DNA of 34,196 bases from contig JAFGRU010000127.1 of NCBI GenBank assembly GCA_016934985.1, positions 1 through 34,196 of the forward strand, written 5' to 3'. Positions 9,673 through 19,536 of this stretch are shown piece by piece (within the stretch, counting starts at the first letter, position 1; the number at the start of each line of letters is the position of its first letter). The notes below the pieces were generated by a model that worked only from the letters and a program-made list of their open reading frames with translations, ran no database searches and had not been told where the DNA came from. The DNA comes from Deltaproteobacteria bacterium (GTDB lineage Bacteria > Desulfobacterota > Desulfuromonadia > Desulfuromonadales > JAAYDE01). The translations under genes were made by a program, and so were the position numbers.

Positions 9673-12555
9673 GTGAATATTGAAACCTTCCAAAGTCTGA
9701 TCAACAATGCCGCCCTGCTTTTGGCGCTTGTCGTGGTCTACGACTCCTTCAGGCTCGGGACGCAGCTTCACGAAAAAGCCAGGGAAATATTCCTGGGTAT
9801 CAGTGTCGGCTTGATCGGCCTGGCGGTCATGACCAATCCGATGCAATTCGTACCGGGAATCATTTTCGACACGCGCTCCATCCTCCTGAGCCTGTCCGGC
9901 GTTTTTTTCGGTCTCGTCCCGACCTCCATCGCTGTTTTAATGACCATTCTCTTCAGGGTGTTTCAAGGGGGCGGCGGGGTTCTGATGGGGATTGCGGTCA
10001 TCCTTACCTCAGCAGTTCTGGGCCTGTTGTGGCGACGCCTTCTTGAGCAGAAGAAAGTCTCCCCCCGGTGGCCGGATTTCTATTTTTTCGGAATCGTCGT
10101 CCATGTCGCCATGCTGCTGTGGATGCTCGCTCTTCCCCGACCTCATGCCTGGGATGTGATAAGCCGGATCGGCCCCGTCGTCATGCTGATTTACCCGGTA
10201 GCCACGGTCTTCCTGGGGATTTTTTTGTCCCACCACCGGGAGCGGCAGCGAATTCAGAGTCTGATTCAGAAAAACGAGCGGCGGTTTCGGAAAATGGTGG
10301 AGCAGGGTTGGGATATTCTCGGGCTGCTTAACGGCAACATGGGTTTCCATCCCGCCAGTGATTCAGTTGCCGCAGTGCTCGGCTATACCCTTGATGAGAT
10401 GGATGGCGATCGTTTGAGCCGCCTGGTTCATCAGGAAGATGCCGTTGCCCTCGCGGAAACCTTCGGGGAGGTTCTCTCGCAAAAAAATTCCGCTCGAAAA
10501 ATAGATTTTCGCCTTCTTCATCAAAAGGGCTGGTGGGTCTGGATCGAGGCTGTGCTGACCAATCTCGTCGATGATCCCGATATCGGGGCCGTGGTGTTCA
10601 ACGGCCGGGACATCAGTGCCCGCAAAGCGCTGGAGGAAAGCCTGCGCGAAAACGAAACCAAGCTCAGAAAAGCCCAGGCCATCGGGCGTATGGGCAGCTG
10701 GGAGTTCGATCTGAATACCGGCATGGTGGCGGCCTCCGATGAAGCGCGGCGGATTTACGGTCTGGCCTCCAGAGAATGGACCATTGCCGAGGTCAAAAAC
10801 ATTCCTTTGCCGGAATACCGCGCCATGCTGGAACAAGCCATGGCGGATCTCCTCGAAGGCAGGCAGCCCTACAATGTCTCCTTTCGCATCCGGCGACCCG
10901 GCGACGGAGAGCTATTGGACATTCATTCCCAGGCCGAATTCGATTCCGAACGCCATGTCATGGTCGGAACGATCCGGGACATTACCGAACAGCGGCGGGC
11001 CGAAGATGCCCTTAGGGAAAGGGAAACCATGCTGGCCAGCATCCTGGCCGCCTCTCCCGTCGGTATCGGAGTGGTAAAGGACCGAAAATTCACCTGGCTG
11101 AGCCGGACGTTTTGCGATATGCACGGTTATGGCGAAGAGGAGCTGATTGGTAAGGAGGCCAGCTGTGTGTACGAAAATAAAGCGGAATTCGAGCGGGCCG
11201 GAAAAGTTTTGTATGAAGGTCTCATAAACCAGGGTGTGGGGGAGACGGAAACACGATGCCGGTGCAGGGACGGCAGAGTCATGGACACCCTGGTGAAAGC
11301 GGCGCCTCTGGATCCTATTGATCCGGAGGCGGGAATCACGTTTACCACCCTGGATATCACTCAACAGAAAAGTACGGAGGAACGCCTGCGGGCCTCGGAG
11401 GAGACCTACCGGTCTTTATTCAATGCCACCACGGCCGCCGTTTCCATCCAGGATATCGAGGATTTTTCCTTTGTCGACGCCAATCAGGCGTTTCTCGATA
11501 ATTACGGTTACAGCATCGACGAAGCAAAGAACCTTAAGCCCAACCAGTTTTGCAGTCCGGATGAAACCCACCGTTGCAAGTTGTGCGAAGAAAACAGAGA
11601 ACGTCTCTTGCGGGGGGAAACCGTTCAGGTGGAAGTTAAAGACCGGAGGAAGGACGGAACTTCGGTCTGGATGGATAAAACCATCCGCAAGGTCAACATC
11701 AACGGCATCGACAGAATCATGACCCTGGCCCAGGACACCACGGAAAAGAAGATGATGAATCAGATCATGATTCAGAACGAGAAAATCATGGCGCTCGGGG
11801 GGCTGGCCGCCGGAATGGCCCACGAGATCAACAACCCTCTCGGCATCATTTCGCAGGGTGTTCAGAATGTAATGCGGCGCACCCTGGAGCCAATCCCAGC
11901 GAACCTCAAAGCGGCTGAGGAGAGTCATCTTGCCTTTGAAAATCTCCAGTTATATCTGAAAAAACGCAATGTTGTACGCTCGCTGGAGGCCGTCCAGGAG
12001 GCGGCCCTGAGGGCTGCGGGAATTGTCGAAAACATGCTCGAATTCAGCCGCAGCAATGAAAACACCCCTCTCCCCAATGATGTCAATCAAATTATCGAGA
12101 AAGCTATCGCGCTGGCTTGTATCGATTATGATCTGAAGAAAAAATACGATTTCCGAAATATCCGTATTATCACCGAATTCGGCAAACTGCCGAAAGTCCC
12201 CTGTCTGGATTCCGAAATGGAGCAGGTCTTTCTCAACCTGCTTCGCAACAGCGCCCAGAGCCTCTGGGCGGCGGAACGGCAGGACCCGGTCATCCGTATC
12301 AGAACCCGGAAAGAAAAGGATCAGGCCATCATGGAAATCGAGGACAACGGCGCGGGAATCACCGCCGAGCATAAGGCCAGAATTTTCGAACCCTTTTTCA
12401 CGACCAAGAAACCGGGCGAAGGGACGGGGCTCGGGCTTTCGGTATCGTTTCACATCGTCGTGCAGCGTCATCATGGACAGATGACGCTGGAATCGGAGCC
12501 GGGAGCGTGGACTCGTTTTCGGATCGAATTGCCGTATGTTCAGGAGTTTTCCTGA
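9673..12555 (+). CDS. Membrane PAS sensor histidine kinase, LytS-like N-terminus
   Basis: A 960-residue sensor kinase. GTG 9673 is used, with GGGAAAGAG about 9 bases upstream. Residues 1-190 form about six membrane helices like the 5TM-5TMR_LYT module of LytS, including NPMQFVPGIIFDTRS and a FFGLVPT-containing helix. Four PAS domains follow at about 200-318, 325-445, 450-575 and 580-705. The dimerisation domain carries the phospho-acceptor His717 in [11 protein letters not shown]. The ATPase domain has the N box (NLLRNSAQ), the G1 box (EDNGAGI), FEPFFTTK and GEGTGLGLS. There is no receiver domain. The kinase core closely resembles that of the 1488-residue kinase downstream; both contain the identical stretch [14 protein letters not shown]. 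It leads the sensory block. Signal and partner are not known. Confidence 0.93.
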   Translation: MNIETFQSLINNAALLLALVVVYDSFRLGTQLHEKAREIFLGISVGLIGLAVMTNPMQFVPGIIFDTRSILLSLSGVFFGLVPTSIAVLMTILFRVFQGGGGVLMGIAVILTSAVLGLLWRRLLEQKKVSPRWPDFYFFGIVVHVAMLLWMLALPRPHAWDVISRIGPVVMLIYPVATVFLGIFLSHHRERQRIQSLIQKNERRFRKMVEQGWDILGLLNGNMGFHPASDSVAAVLGYTLDEMDGDRLSRLVHQEDAVALAETFGEVLSQKNSARKIDFRLLHQKGWWVWIEAVLTNLVDDPDIGAVVFNGRDISARKALEESLRENETKLRKAQAIGRMGSWEFDLNTGMVAASDEARRIYGLASREWTIAEVKNIPLPEYRAMLEQAMADLLEGRQPYNVSFRIRRPGDGELLDIHSQAEFDSERHVMVGTIRDITEQRRAEDALRERETMLASILAASPVGIGVVKDRKFTWLSRTFCDMHGYGEEELIGKEASCVYENKAEFERAGKVLYEGLINQGVGETETRCRCRDGRVMDTLVKAAPLDPIDPEAGITFTTLDITQQKSTEERLRASEETYRSLFNATTAAVSIQDIEDFSFVDANQAFLDNYGYSIDEAKNLKPNQFCSPDETHRCKLCEENRERLLRGETVQVEVKDRRKDGTSVWMDKTIRKVNINGIDRIMTLAQDTTEKKMMNQIMIQNEKIMALGGLAAGMAHEINNPLGIISQGVQNVMRRTLEPIPANLKAAEESHLAFENLQLYLKKRNVVRSLEAVQEAALRAAGIVENMLEFSRSNENTPLPNDVNQIIEKAIALACIDYDLKKKYDFRNIRIITEFGKLPKVPCLDSEMEQVFLNLLRNSAQSLWAAERQDPVIRIRTRKEKDQAIMEIEDNGAGITAEHKARIFEPFFTTKKPGEGTGLGLSVSFHIVVQRHHGQMTLESEPGAWTRFRIELPYVQEFS

Positions 12556-12631
12556 ATGGCTCCAGAGTCTTCCTAATGCGTCATCGGGCCGGTGATTTCT
12601 TTTGGACATCAAGCAACACCCAGGAGAAAGA

Positions 12632-14815
12632 ATGAGTGAAAAACACAAGATGACCCGTGAAGCGGAACAATCGGGACACTATCTGCGCAAGGTGATGGAT
12701 GGGTCCCCCGTGGGGATGATGGTTTTCGCAGAGGACGACCGGATCGTTTATGCCAATTCCCGGGCGGAAATACTTTTTGGTCGGAAACTGGCTGAGACAA
12801 AGCCCGTCTATTGCGGCGATTTTATCGGCTGTGCCAAGCGCCACACTGATCCTCGGGGCTGCGGACACACACCGGCCTGTCCGACCTGTCTTCTTTTCCG
12901 TGCCATCCGCGCATCCTTTTCTTCGCCTTCAAGTGACAACGAACTGGAAGGGGATGTTATGGTCGAACGTGAAGCCGGGTTCGACTTGATTTTCTTGAAG
13001 TACAAGGTCGGCACGGTCAGTCTCGATGAAGGCGCATATGCCGTCGTGGCCGTTGACGATATAACCACCCAAAAACGGGCCGAGGAGGCCTTGCGTGAAA
13101 GCGAAAGCCATCTCAGGGAGGCGCAGAGCATGGCTCGTCTGGGGCGCTGGACACTGGAACTTCCCCGGCAGCGCCTGCAGTGGTCCGACACCATTTTTGA
13201 CATCTTCGAAATCGACCCCAATGAGTTCGAGGCTTCTTATGAAGCTTTCCTCAATGCTATTCATCCGGATGATCGTGAAAGAGTGGATCGGGCTTTCAGC
13301 GAATCCCTTCGAAGCGGGAAACCCTACGAAGTCGAACACCGCCTGCGGATGAAGGATGGACGGGTCAAATGGCTTCATGAAGCCTGCCGCACCGAGTATG
13401 ACGGCAACGGGAAAGCCGTGCGTTGCGTCGGTATCGTTCAGGACATCACCGATCGCAAACGGGCGGAAGAAGCGCTGCGGTCCAGTGAAGAGTTTCAGCG
13501 CGCCATGATCGCCACCTCGCCGATGGCCATTTTCAGCATCGACCTGGCCGGAAGGGTGGCGACCTGGAATGCATCCGCCGAAAAAATGTTCGGCTGGACA
13601 TCTGAGGAGATCGTCGGCCGGCCCCTCCCCATCGTACCCGAAGGCAAAAAGGATGAATTTGCCGAATTGCGCAAGATTTTGATGGAAGGCGGGTCCTTCT
13701 CAAATCTCGAACTCGTGCGCCAGAAGAAAGACGGCGCCCTGTTCGATTGCCGTCTTTCGACCGCTCCGATCTTTAACGATGCCGGCGGGATTGTCGGCAT
13801 CATGGGCATCATGGAGGACATCACCGACCCCAAACGGACGGAAGAAGAACTGCGGCGAAGTGAAGAGAAATTTCGCACCACCCTCAATTCCATCGGCGAT
13901 GCCGTGATTTCGACGGACAGGGAGAGCCGGGTCGATTACCTGAACCCGATGGCCGAGATTCTGACCGGCTGGAATGAACAGGGAGCGCACGGCAAACCTC
14001 TGGACGAGGTGTTCCGGATTGTCAACGAGGAAACCCGCGAAACGGTGGAAAACCCTGCTGTCAAGGTCCTCAGGGAAGGGATTGTGGTCGGGCTGGCCAA
14101 TCATACGCTGTTGATCGCCAAAGATGGCAAGGAACTCCCCATTGCCGACAGCGGCGCCCCCATCAGGGATGAAAAAGGAGAGACAGCCGGCGTTGTGCTG
14201 GTGTTCCGGGACCAGACGGAGGAGCGCGAACACCAGCGCAGAATTCTGGCCAACGAAAGGAGATACCGGGCGCTTTTCACCTCTATCCGGGACGCCATTC
14301 TTGTCGCCGATACCGAGCGCAACATCACCGACTGTAACGCCGCTTTTTGTGGGCTTTTCGGTTATGCGCGCGAAGAGATCATCGGCAGAAAGACCATTAC
14401 GGTCTATGAGAATGAAGAGGAATTCAAGGAATTGGGCCGCCGGCTCAAGGAGCATATGGGTGACAGCGACTTTTTATACACCGTTCATTACAGGAAGAAA
14501 AACGGTACGGTTTTCCCCGGTGAAACCAAGGTATTTTATTTACGGGATGACGATGGGGCCATAACCGGGTTCATCGGTCTGATTCGGGACATCACCGCGC
14601 GCCGCAAAGCCGAGAAAATATTGGAGGAGCAACTTGAAGAAATGCAGCGCTGGCACGACGTTACCCTTGAGCGCGAAAACCGCGTTCTGGAACTCAAGCG
14701 GGAAGTGAATCAGGTGCTGATCGATGCGGGGCGGGAGCCCCGCTATGCCAGTGCGGTTTCAGACGCTGTCGAAGAAAATGAACGTACGGATTTGAACAAA
14801 CTTGAAGCGGATTGA
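12632..14815 (+). CDS. Five-PAS sensory protein without kinase domain, Cys-cluster PAS
   Basis: A 727-residue soluble protein made almost only of PAS domains, at about residues 15-150, 160-280, 285-405, 410-530 and 535-655. The frame is open from TTG 12602, but ATG 12632 has an excellent CAGGAGAAAGA before it. The first PAS domain holds five cysteines at residues 61, 67, 77, 83 and 86 (C-x5-C-x9-C-x5-C-x2-C), suited to binding a metal or iron-sulfur cluster. The protein ends with a helical segment (LERENRVLELKREVNQVL) followed by GREPRYA. To my knowledge such a helix usually sits after a PAS domain or before a kinase; here no kinase domain follows. The next gene starts 15 bases after its stop. 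It may sense redox or a metal and pass the signal by contact with a neighbouring kinase; that is inference. Confidence 0.88.
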   Translation: MSEKHKMTREAEQSGHYLRKVMDGSPVGMMVFAEDDRIVYANSRAEILFGRKLAETKPVYCGDFIGCAKRHTDPRGCGHTPACPTCLLFRAIRASFSSPSSDNELEGDVMVEREAGFDLIFLKYKVGTVSLDEGAYAVVAVDDITTQKRAEEALRESESHLREAQSMARLGRWTLELPRQRLQWSDTIFDIFEIDPNEFEASYEAFLNAIHPDDRERVDRAFSESLRSGKPYEVEHRLRMKDGRVKWLHEACRTEYDGNGKAVRCVGIVQDITDRKRAEEALRSSEEFQRAMIATSPMAIFSIDLAGRVATWNASAEKMFGWTSEEIVGRPLPIVPEGKKDEFAELRKILMEGGSFSNLELVRQKKDGALFDCRLSTAPIFNDAGGIVGIMGIMEDITDPKRTEEELRRSEEKFRTTLNSIGDAVISTDRESRVDYLNPMAEILTGWNEQGAHGKPLDEVFRIVNEETRETVENPAVKVLREGIVVGLANHTLLIAKDGKELPIADSGAPIRDEKGETAGVVLVFRDQTEEREHQRRILANERRYRALFTSIRDAILVADTERNITDCNAAFCGLFGYAREEIIGRKTITVYENEEEFKELGRRLKEHMGDSDFLYTVHYRKKNGTVFPGETKVFYLRDDDGAITGFIGLIRDITARRKAEKILEEQLEEMQRWHDVTLERENRVLELKREVNQVLIDAGREPRYASAVSDAVEENERTDLNKLEAD

Positions 14816-14830
14816 ACCGTAGGAGACGGA

Positions 14831-17800
14831 ATGAACGACGCACACTCATCAGGCCAGCCCGTGCCGGGCCGTTGGTCCGCTGTTTTTTTCTTCGGCCTGG
14901 TTGCCGCGGGCGCCGCCGCGAATTGCTTCCCCATTTACATCGTCAACGGGCAATTCATCTTCGGCAGTGTCTTCGCCATGCTGGTCCTGCAGTTTTTCGG
15001 CCCGGGGCGCGCGGTCGCCGCGGCGGCGGGCATCGCCGCCGTGACCTGGGTGCGCTGGAATCATCCCTGGGCTCTGTTCACCATGACCGCCGAAGTCGCT
15101 CTGGCCGGCTGGCTCTTCCGGCGCCGCCGCATGAATCTGGCGGCGGCGGATGCCCTCTACTGGCTGGTGGCCGGCATCCCGCTGGGCTATGTCTGCTATC
15201 ATTGGCTCGGCGCTTTTCCCGCCGTCAGCAGTCTCTTCATATTGACCAAGCAGGCCCTGAACGGCGTGGCCAACGCCCTGCTGGCGCGGCTGATGTTTAC
15301 CCTGCTGATTCTTATCCGCCGGAAAGGAGAGACCTTCTCCTTCCAGGAGATTATCGCCAATCTGGTGTTGTTTTTTACTCTCGCTACGGCCCTGGTTCTT
15401 CTGGCCCTGGGCGGCAGGGCCGATCTGGCGGCCACCGATCAGGAGATTCGCACGATCCTGGCCGGAGAAAACCGGCAACTGGCCGACAATTTAAGCAACT
15501 GGCTGGAGGAAAGGAAGCGGCCCCTCGTTCACCTCGCCGACCTGGCTTCCTCCTTGTCTCCGGAAAGCATGCAGAAGCGCCTTGAGGAGGTCCGGACCAC
15601 GGATCTCCATTTCCGGCGCCTTGCGCTGCTCGACCCGAAGGGGACCGTCATCGCCTACTCGCCTCTGCTGGATGCCCTGGGGAGAAGCAATATCGGCAAA
15701 AGTTACGCCGACCGCGCCCATATTCCCGCACTCAGGAAACATCTCAGGCCCATGTTGTCGGCGGTGGTGATCTCGCGCTTCGGCCGTTCCGAACCCGTCG
15801 CCGTCCTGCTGGCCCCTGTTTTAACCGACGGCCGTTACTCGGGGGCGGTGGGGGGCGTCCTCAGCTTCGAGCGCTTGAGGAACATTCTGCAGATCAACGC
15901 CGCCGGCCACGATTCCTTTTTCACCCTGGTGGATAAAAACAATAACGTCATCCTGACCAACCGCGAGGACCTCCAGGTTATGAGTCCCTTTTCTCATGGT
16001 CCGGGAAAATTGAAAGAGGAAGACGGAGGCATTGTCCGCTGGATTCCGGATCTCCCGCCCAACGTCTCGACCATCGAACTCTGGGGTCAATCGCGCTATG
16101 TGCTGGATGCGGCCGTCGGCAGCCTGTCGGAATGGCGGCTGGTCCTGGAGCAGCCGGTGGCGCCGTATCAGAAAAAACTCTATGCCCGCTATACGAGGGC
16201 GTTCTCCATCGTCTTTGCCGTTTTCTTCACAGTTCTGGTCCTGGCCGAATTCCTGAGCCGCCGCATCATGGCGAGCTTCCGGCTCCTGAGCCGTATGGCC
16301 CATGATTTTCCGGCCCGGCTGGCGGCCGGCGAACGGATTGCCTGGCCGGACAGCATTATAGCCGAAAGCCGCGACCTGGTCGGCCATTTTCGGGAGATGG
16401 CGGATTTGCTGACGGCTCAGTTTAATGATATCCGGAGAATGAATGACAACCTGGAGGAAGAGGTCAGGGCCCGGACGGCCGCCTTGCGCAAAAGCGAGAG
16501 TCAGTTGACCACGGCCATGGAAATGGCCCGCCTGGGCCATTGGGAATACGACGTCGGCGAGGACAGGTTCACCTTCAATGACCGGTTTTACCAGATTTTC
16601 GGGGTAAAGGCCGAAGATGTCGGCGGGTATCGCATGTCGTCGGCGGACTATGCCCGGCGCTTCGTCCATCCCGATGACCGGGGCATGGTCGGGGAGGAAA
16701 TTGGCAAGGCCATTGAGACCACCGATCTCCGTTTCAGACGCCAACTGGAACATCGTTCTCTCAGGGCCGACGGAACAATCGGTCACATTGCCGTCTATTT
16801 TTCCGTGATCAAGGACAGTGACGGAAAAACTGTCGCAACTTACGGTTTGAATCAGGATATCACCGAGCGCAAGCAGGCCGAAGAACAATTGCGAAGCGTC
16901 CAGGCTGAAACCCGGAGGCTTCTCGCCCAGACCGAGCAGTCGCGCCGTGCCCTGCTCAGCATCCTGGAGGACCGGAAGGCGACGGAAGAGGCTTTGCGTG
17001 AGAGCTATTATCTGCTCGCCAACCTTGCCGAACAGGTGCCGGGGGTGGTTTACCAGTACCGGCTCTATCCGGACGGACGCTCCTGCTTTCCCTATGCCAG
17101 CACCGGCATGAACGAAATTTACGAGGTGACCCCCGAGGAGGTGCGCGAAGACGCCACGCCGGTTTTCGGCAGGCTCCACCCTGACGACCATGACCTCATC
17201 GTCGGCGCCATCATGGAGTCGGCCCGCACCCTGGAACTTTTTCATATCGAATTCCGGGTTATCCTGCCCCGGCAGGGATTACGCTGGCGCAGTAGCAACG
17301 CCAAGCCGGTCCGAATGGACGATGGCGGCACCCTCTGGCACGGCATCATCTACGACATTACCGAGCGCAAGACGGCCGAGGAAAAATTGGCCCATTCCCA
17401 TGACCTGATGCGCTATATCATTGAACACAATCGCAGTGCCGTTGCTATTCACGACAAGGACCTGAATTATATCTATGTGAGCAAACGTTATCTGGAAGAT
17501 TACAAGATCGGGGAACCTGACATCGTCGGAAAGCACCATTATGAGGTATTCCCCGATCTGCCGCAGAAGTGGCGGGATGTGCACCGGAAAGCCTTGAACG
17601 GCCAAGTTTCGACGGCCGATGAGGACCCTTTTGTCCGCGAAGACGGCTCAGTCGATTGGACGCGCTGGGAATGCCGGCCCTGGTATGAATCCGACGGCTC
17701 CATCGGCGGCATCATCGTCTACACCGAGGTCATCACCGAGCGCAAGCAGGCCGAGGAGAAGCTGCGCCTGCTGGCCGGCCAGTACGCCTCCATCCTCAAA

Positions 17801-19297
17801 ACCACCCAGGACGGCTATTGGCTGACCGATACCCAGGGGCATCTGCTGGAGGTCAACGACACCTACAGCCGCATGGTCGGCTTTTCCCGCGACCACCTGC
17901 TGTCCCGCCATCTTTCCGAGACGGAAGCGGTGGAAACGCCGGAGATTGCCCGCCGGCACATCGCCGACATCATGAGTGCAGGATACGGTCGTTTTGAGAG
18001 CCGCCACCGCACTAGTGACGGGGGAGTTATCGACGTGGAAGTGAGCACCTCCTACTGGAAGGAAGGGGATCGCTTCATCGTCTTCATCCGCGACATCAGC
18101 GAACGCAAGAAGGCCGCAGAGGCCCTGCGGGAGAGTGAGCAGCGCTTTCGTTCCTTCGTCGAAAACGTCAGCGACATGATTTATTCGCTGACGCCCGAGG
18201 GTCTCTTCACCTACGTCTCCCCAAACTGGCACCATTTCATGGGCGAGTCTTGTGACGAGGCGCTGGGGCGGTCCTTCGAAGGCTATGTTCATCCCGACGA
18301 TCTCCTTTTGTGCCGTGATTTCCTGAAACGCGTTCTGGAACGCCGGGAAAAGCAGGGCAGCGTCGAGTACCGGGTCCGCCGCCGTGACGGGGTCTGGCGC
18401 TGGCATACCTCCACCGGTTCGCCCCTCCGCAACGAAGCCGGTGAGGTGATCAGTTACGTCGGCGTGGCCAGGGACATCACCGAGAAGAAGGCCATGCAGG
18501 AGGTGATGGTCCAGACCGAAAAAATCATGTCCCTGGGAACCATGGCCGCCGGAATGGCTCACGAGATCAACAATCCGCTGGGCATCATCTCCCAAGGGGT
18601 ACAGAACGTTCTGCGCCGCACCCGCGATCCGCTGCCGGCCAACCTCCAGGAAGCTGAAAAATGCCGCATCTCCTTTGAAAATCTCGGCAGGTATCTGGCC
18701 GGAAGGAACGTGTTCCGCTCCCTCGAGGCCGTTCAGGAAGCCGTCGACCGCTCGGCCGCAATCGTGGCCAACATGCTCGAATTCAGCCGGCACAGCAATG
18801 CTTCGCCCGTATCCTGCGACATCAACCTGATTCTCGAAAAATCGGTGCTGCTGGCAGGAACCGACTATGATTTGAAAAAGAAATACGATTTCCGCAATAT
18901 TCGGATAGAGAAGGAACTATCTCTGCAAACCGAAGTACCCTGTCTGGCGTCGGAACTGGAACAGGTATTCCTCAATCTGTTGCGCAACAGCGCCCAGTGC
19001 TTCAGAGAAGCGCGTCAGAAGGAGCCACTCATTTCGTTGAAGACGCGGACGGAGGGTGATTGGGCCGTTGTCGAGGTCGAGGACAACGGCACCGGTATCC
19101 CCGAGGAAATCCGTAAAAATATTTTCGATCCTTTTTTTACCACGAAAAAGGCCGGCGAGGGGACGGGCCTCGGCCTTGCAGTGTCCTACCACATCATCGT
19201 CCAGCGCCATCAGGGGCAGATGACGGTGGAGTCGGAAGCAGGGCAATGGACACGCTTCCTGATCAAACTTCCTCTGAAAGTGAAAAAAAGTTTTTGA
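14831..19297 (+). CDS. Giant membrane/Cache/multi-PAS sensor histidine kinase
   Basis: A 1488-residue kinase starting at ATG 14831 behind TAGGAGACGGA. Residues 1-170 hold several hydrophobic helices rich in Gly/Ala with the polar segment [16 protein letters not shown], a polytopic sensor module I cannot name. A further helix at about 173-195 and one at 457-476 bracket an extracytoplasmic domain resembling a double Cache ([15 protein letters not shown], then [15 protein letters not shown]). A HAMP-like linker and a coiled coil lead to five PAS domains at about 555-680, 724-845, 855-975, 983-1095 and 1101-1225. His1244 in [11 protein letters not shown] is the phospho-acceptor; the ATPase domain has [15 protein letters not shown] and GEGTGLGLA. 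There is no receiver domain. The core is a close paralogue of the kinase at 9673. Two membrane sensor modules in one chain suggest integration of several signals. Confidence 0.93.
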   Translation: MNDAHSSGQPVPGRWSAVFFFGLVAAGAAANCFPIYIVNGQFIFGSVFAMLVLQFFGPGRAVAAAAGIAAVTWVRWNHPWALFTMTAEVALAGWLFRRRRMNLAAADALYWLVAGIPLGYVCYHWLGAFPAVSSLFILTKQALNGVANALLARLMFTLLILIRRKGETFSFQEIIANLVLFFTLATALVLLALGGRADLAATDQEIRTILAGENRQLADNLSNWLEERKRPLVHLADLASSLSPESMQKRLEEVRTTDLHFRRLALLDPKGTVIAYSPLLDALGRSNIGKSYADRAHIPALRKHLRPMLSAVVISRFGRSEPVAVLLAPVLTDGRYSGAVGGVLSFERLRNILQINAAGHDSFFTLVDKNNNVILTNREDLQVMSPFSHGPGKLKEEDGGIVRWIPDLPPNVSTIELWGQSRYVLDAAVGSLSEWRLVLEQPVAPYQKKLYARYTRAFSIVFAVFFTVLVLAEFLSRRIMASFRLLSRMAHDFPARLAAGERIAWPDSIIAESRDLVGHFREMADLLTAQFNDIRRMNDNLEEEVRARTAALRKSESQLTTAMEMARLGHWEYDVGEDRFTFNDRFYQIFGVKAEDVGGYRMSSADYARRFVHPDDRGMVGEEIGKAIETTDLRFRRQLEHRSLRADGTIGHIAVYFSVIKDSDGKTVATYGLNQDITERKQAEEQLRSVQAETRRLLAQTEQSRRALLSILEDRKATEEALRESYYLLANLAEQVPGVVYQYRLYPDGRSCFPYASTGMNEIYEVTPEEVREDATPVFGRLHPDDHDLIVGAIMESARTLELFHIEFRVILPRQGLRWRSSNAKPVRMDDGGTLWHGIIYDITERKTAEEKLAHSHDLMRYIIEHNRSAVAIHDKDLNYIYVSKRYLEDYKIGEPDIVGKHHYEVFPDLPQKWRDVHRKALNGQVSTADEDPFVREDGSVDWTRWECRPWYESDGSIGGIIVYTEVITERKQAEEKLRLLAGQYASILKTTQDGYWLTDTQGHLLEVNDTYSRMVGFSRDHLLSRHLSETEAVETPEIARRHIADIMSAGYGRFESRHRTSDGGVIDVEVSTSYWKEGDRFIVFIRDISERKKAAEALRESEQRFRSFVENVSDMIYSLTPEGLFTYVSPNWHHFMGESCDEALGRSFEGYVHPDDLLLCRDFLKRVLERREKQGSVEYRVRRRDGVWRWHTSTGSPLRNEAGEVISYVGVARDITEKKAMQEVMVQTEKIMSLGTMAAGMAHEINNPLGIISQGVQNVLRRTRDPLPANLQEAEKCRISFENLGRYLAGRNVFRSLEAVQEAVDRSAAIVANMLEFSRHSNASPVSCDINLILEKSVLLAGTDYDLKKKYDFRNIRIEKELSLQTEVPCLASELEQVFLNLLRNSAQCFREARQKEPLISLKTRTEGDWAVVEVEDNGTGIPEEIRKNIFDPFFTTKKAGEGTGLGLAVSYHIIVQRHQGQMTVESEAGQWTRFLIKLPLKVKKSF

Positions 19298-19298
19298 T

Positions 19299-19431
19299 CG
19301 AGCCTCCTGCAAAAGTCGACTAAACGCCTGTTCTTTCTTGAGGGGGCGCAGAAGGTGGATTCCAATGACGACGAAAACCTGGCTCCCGATAAAAAAGCAC
19401 TCGGGGATAAAAAATTTTTGCAAAAGGCTCG
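19299..19431. repeat. Inverted-repeat-flanked 133-bp element, MITE-like
   Basis: Left arm CGAGCCTCCTGCAAAA (19299-19314) matches the complement of the right arm TTTTGCAAAAGGCTCG (19416-19431) at 14 of 16 positions. The element begins one base after the stop of the giant kinase. A small internal hairpin is formed by TCCCGA and TCGGGGA (19384-19407). No protein is encoded. It may serve as a terminator-like structure or be a non-autonomous mobile element; no target-site duplication is evident. The remaining ~105 bases up to the next gene show nothing I can support. Confidence 0.55.
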
Positions 19432-19536
19432 AAGGAGAAGCCAAATGGTATCTTCATGTCGACACTGATCAGGTGACAATGGCTTCCAGCAAAGGCATGA
19501 GCAGTAGCAACCGATAATCTCTTGGGAGAAAAAATA

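Noticed and set aside
15821-17245. 474-codon minus-strand ORF inside the giant kinase gene
   Set aside because: Shadow ORF caused by high GC third positions; the opposite strand encodes intact Cache and PAS domains.
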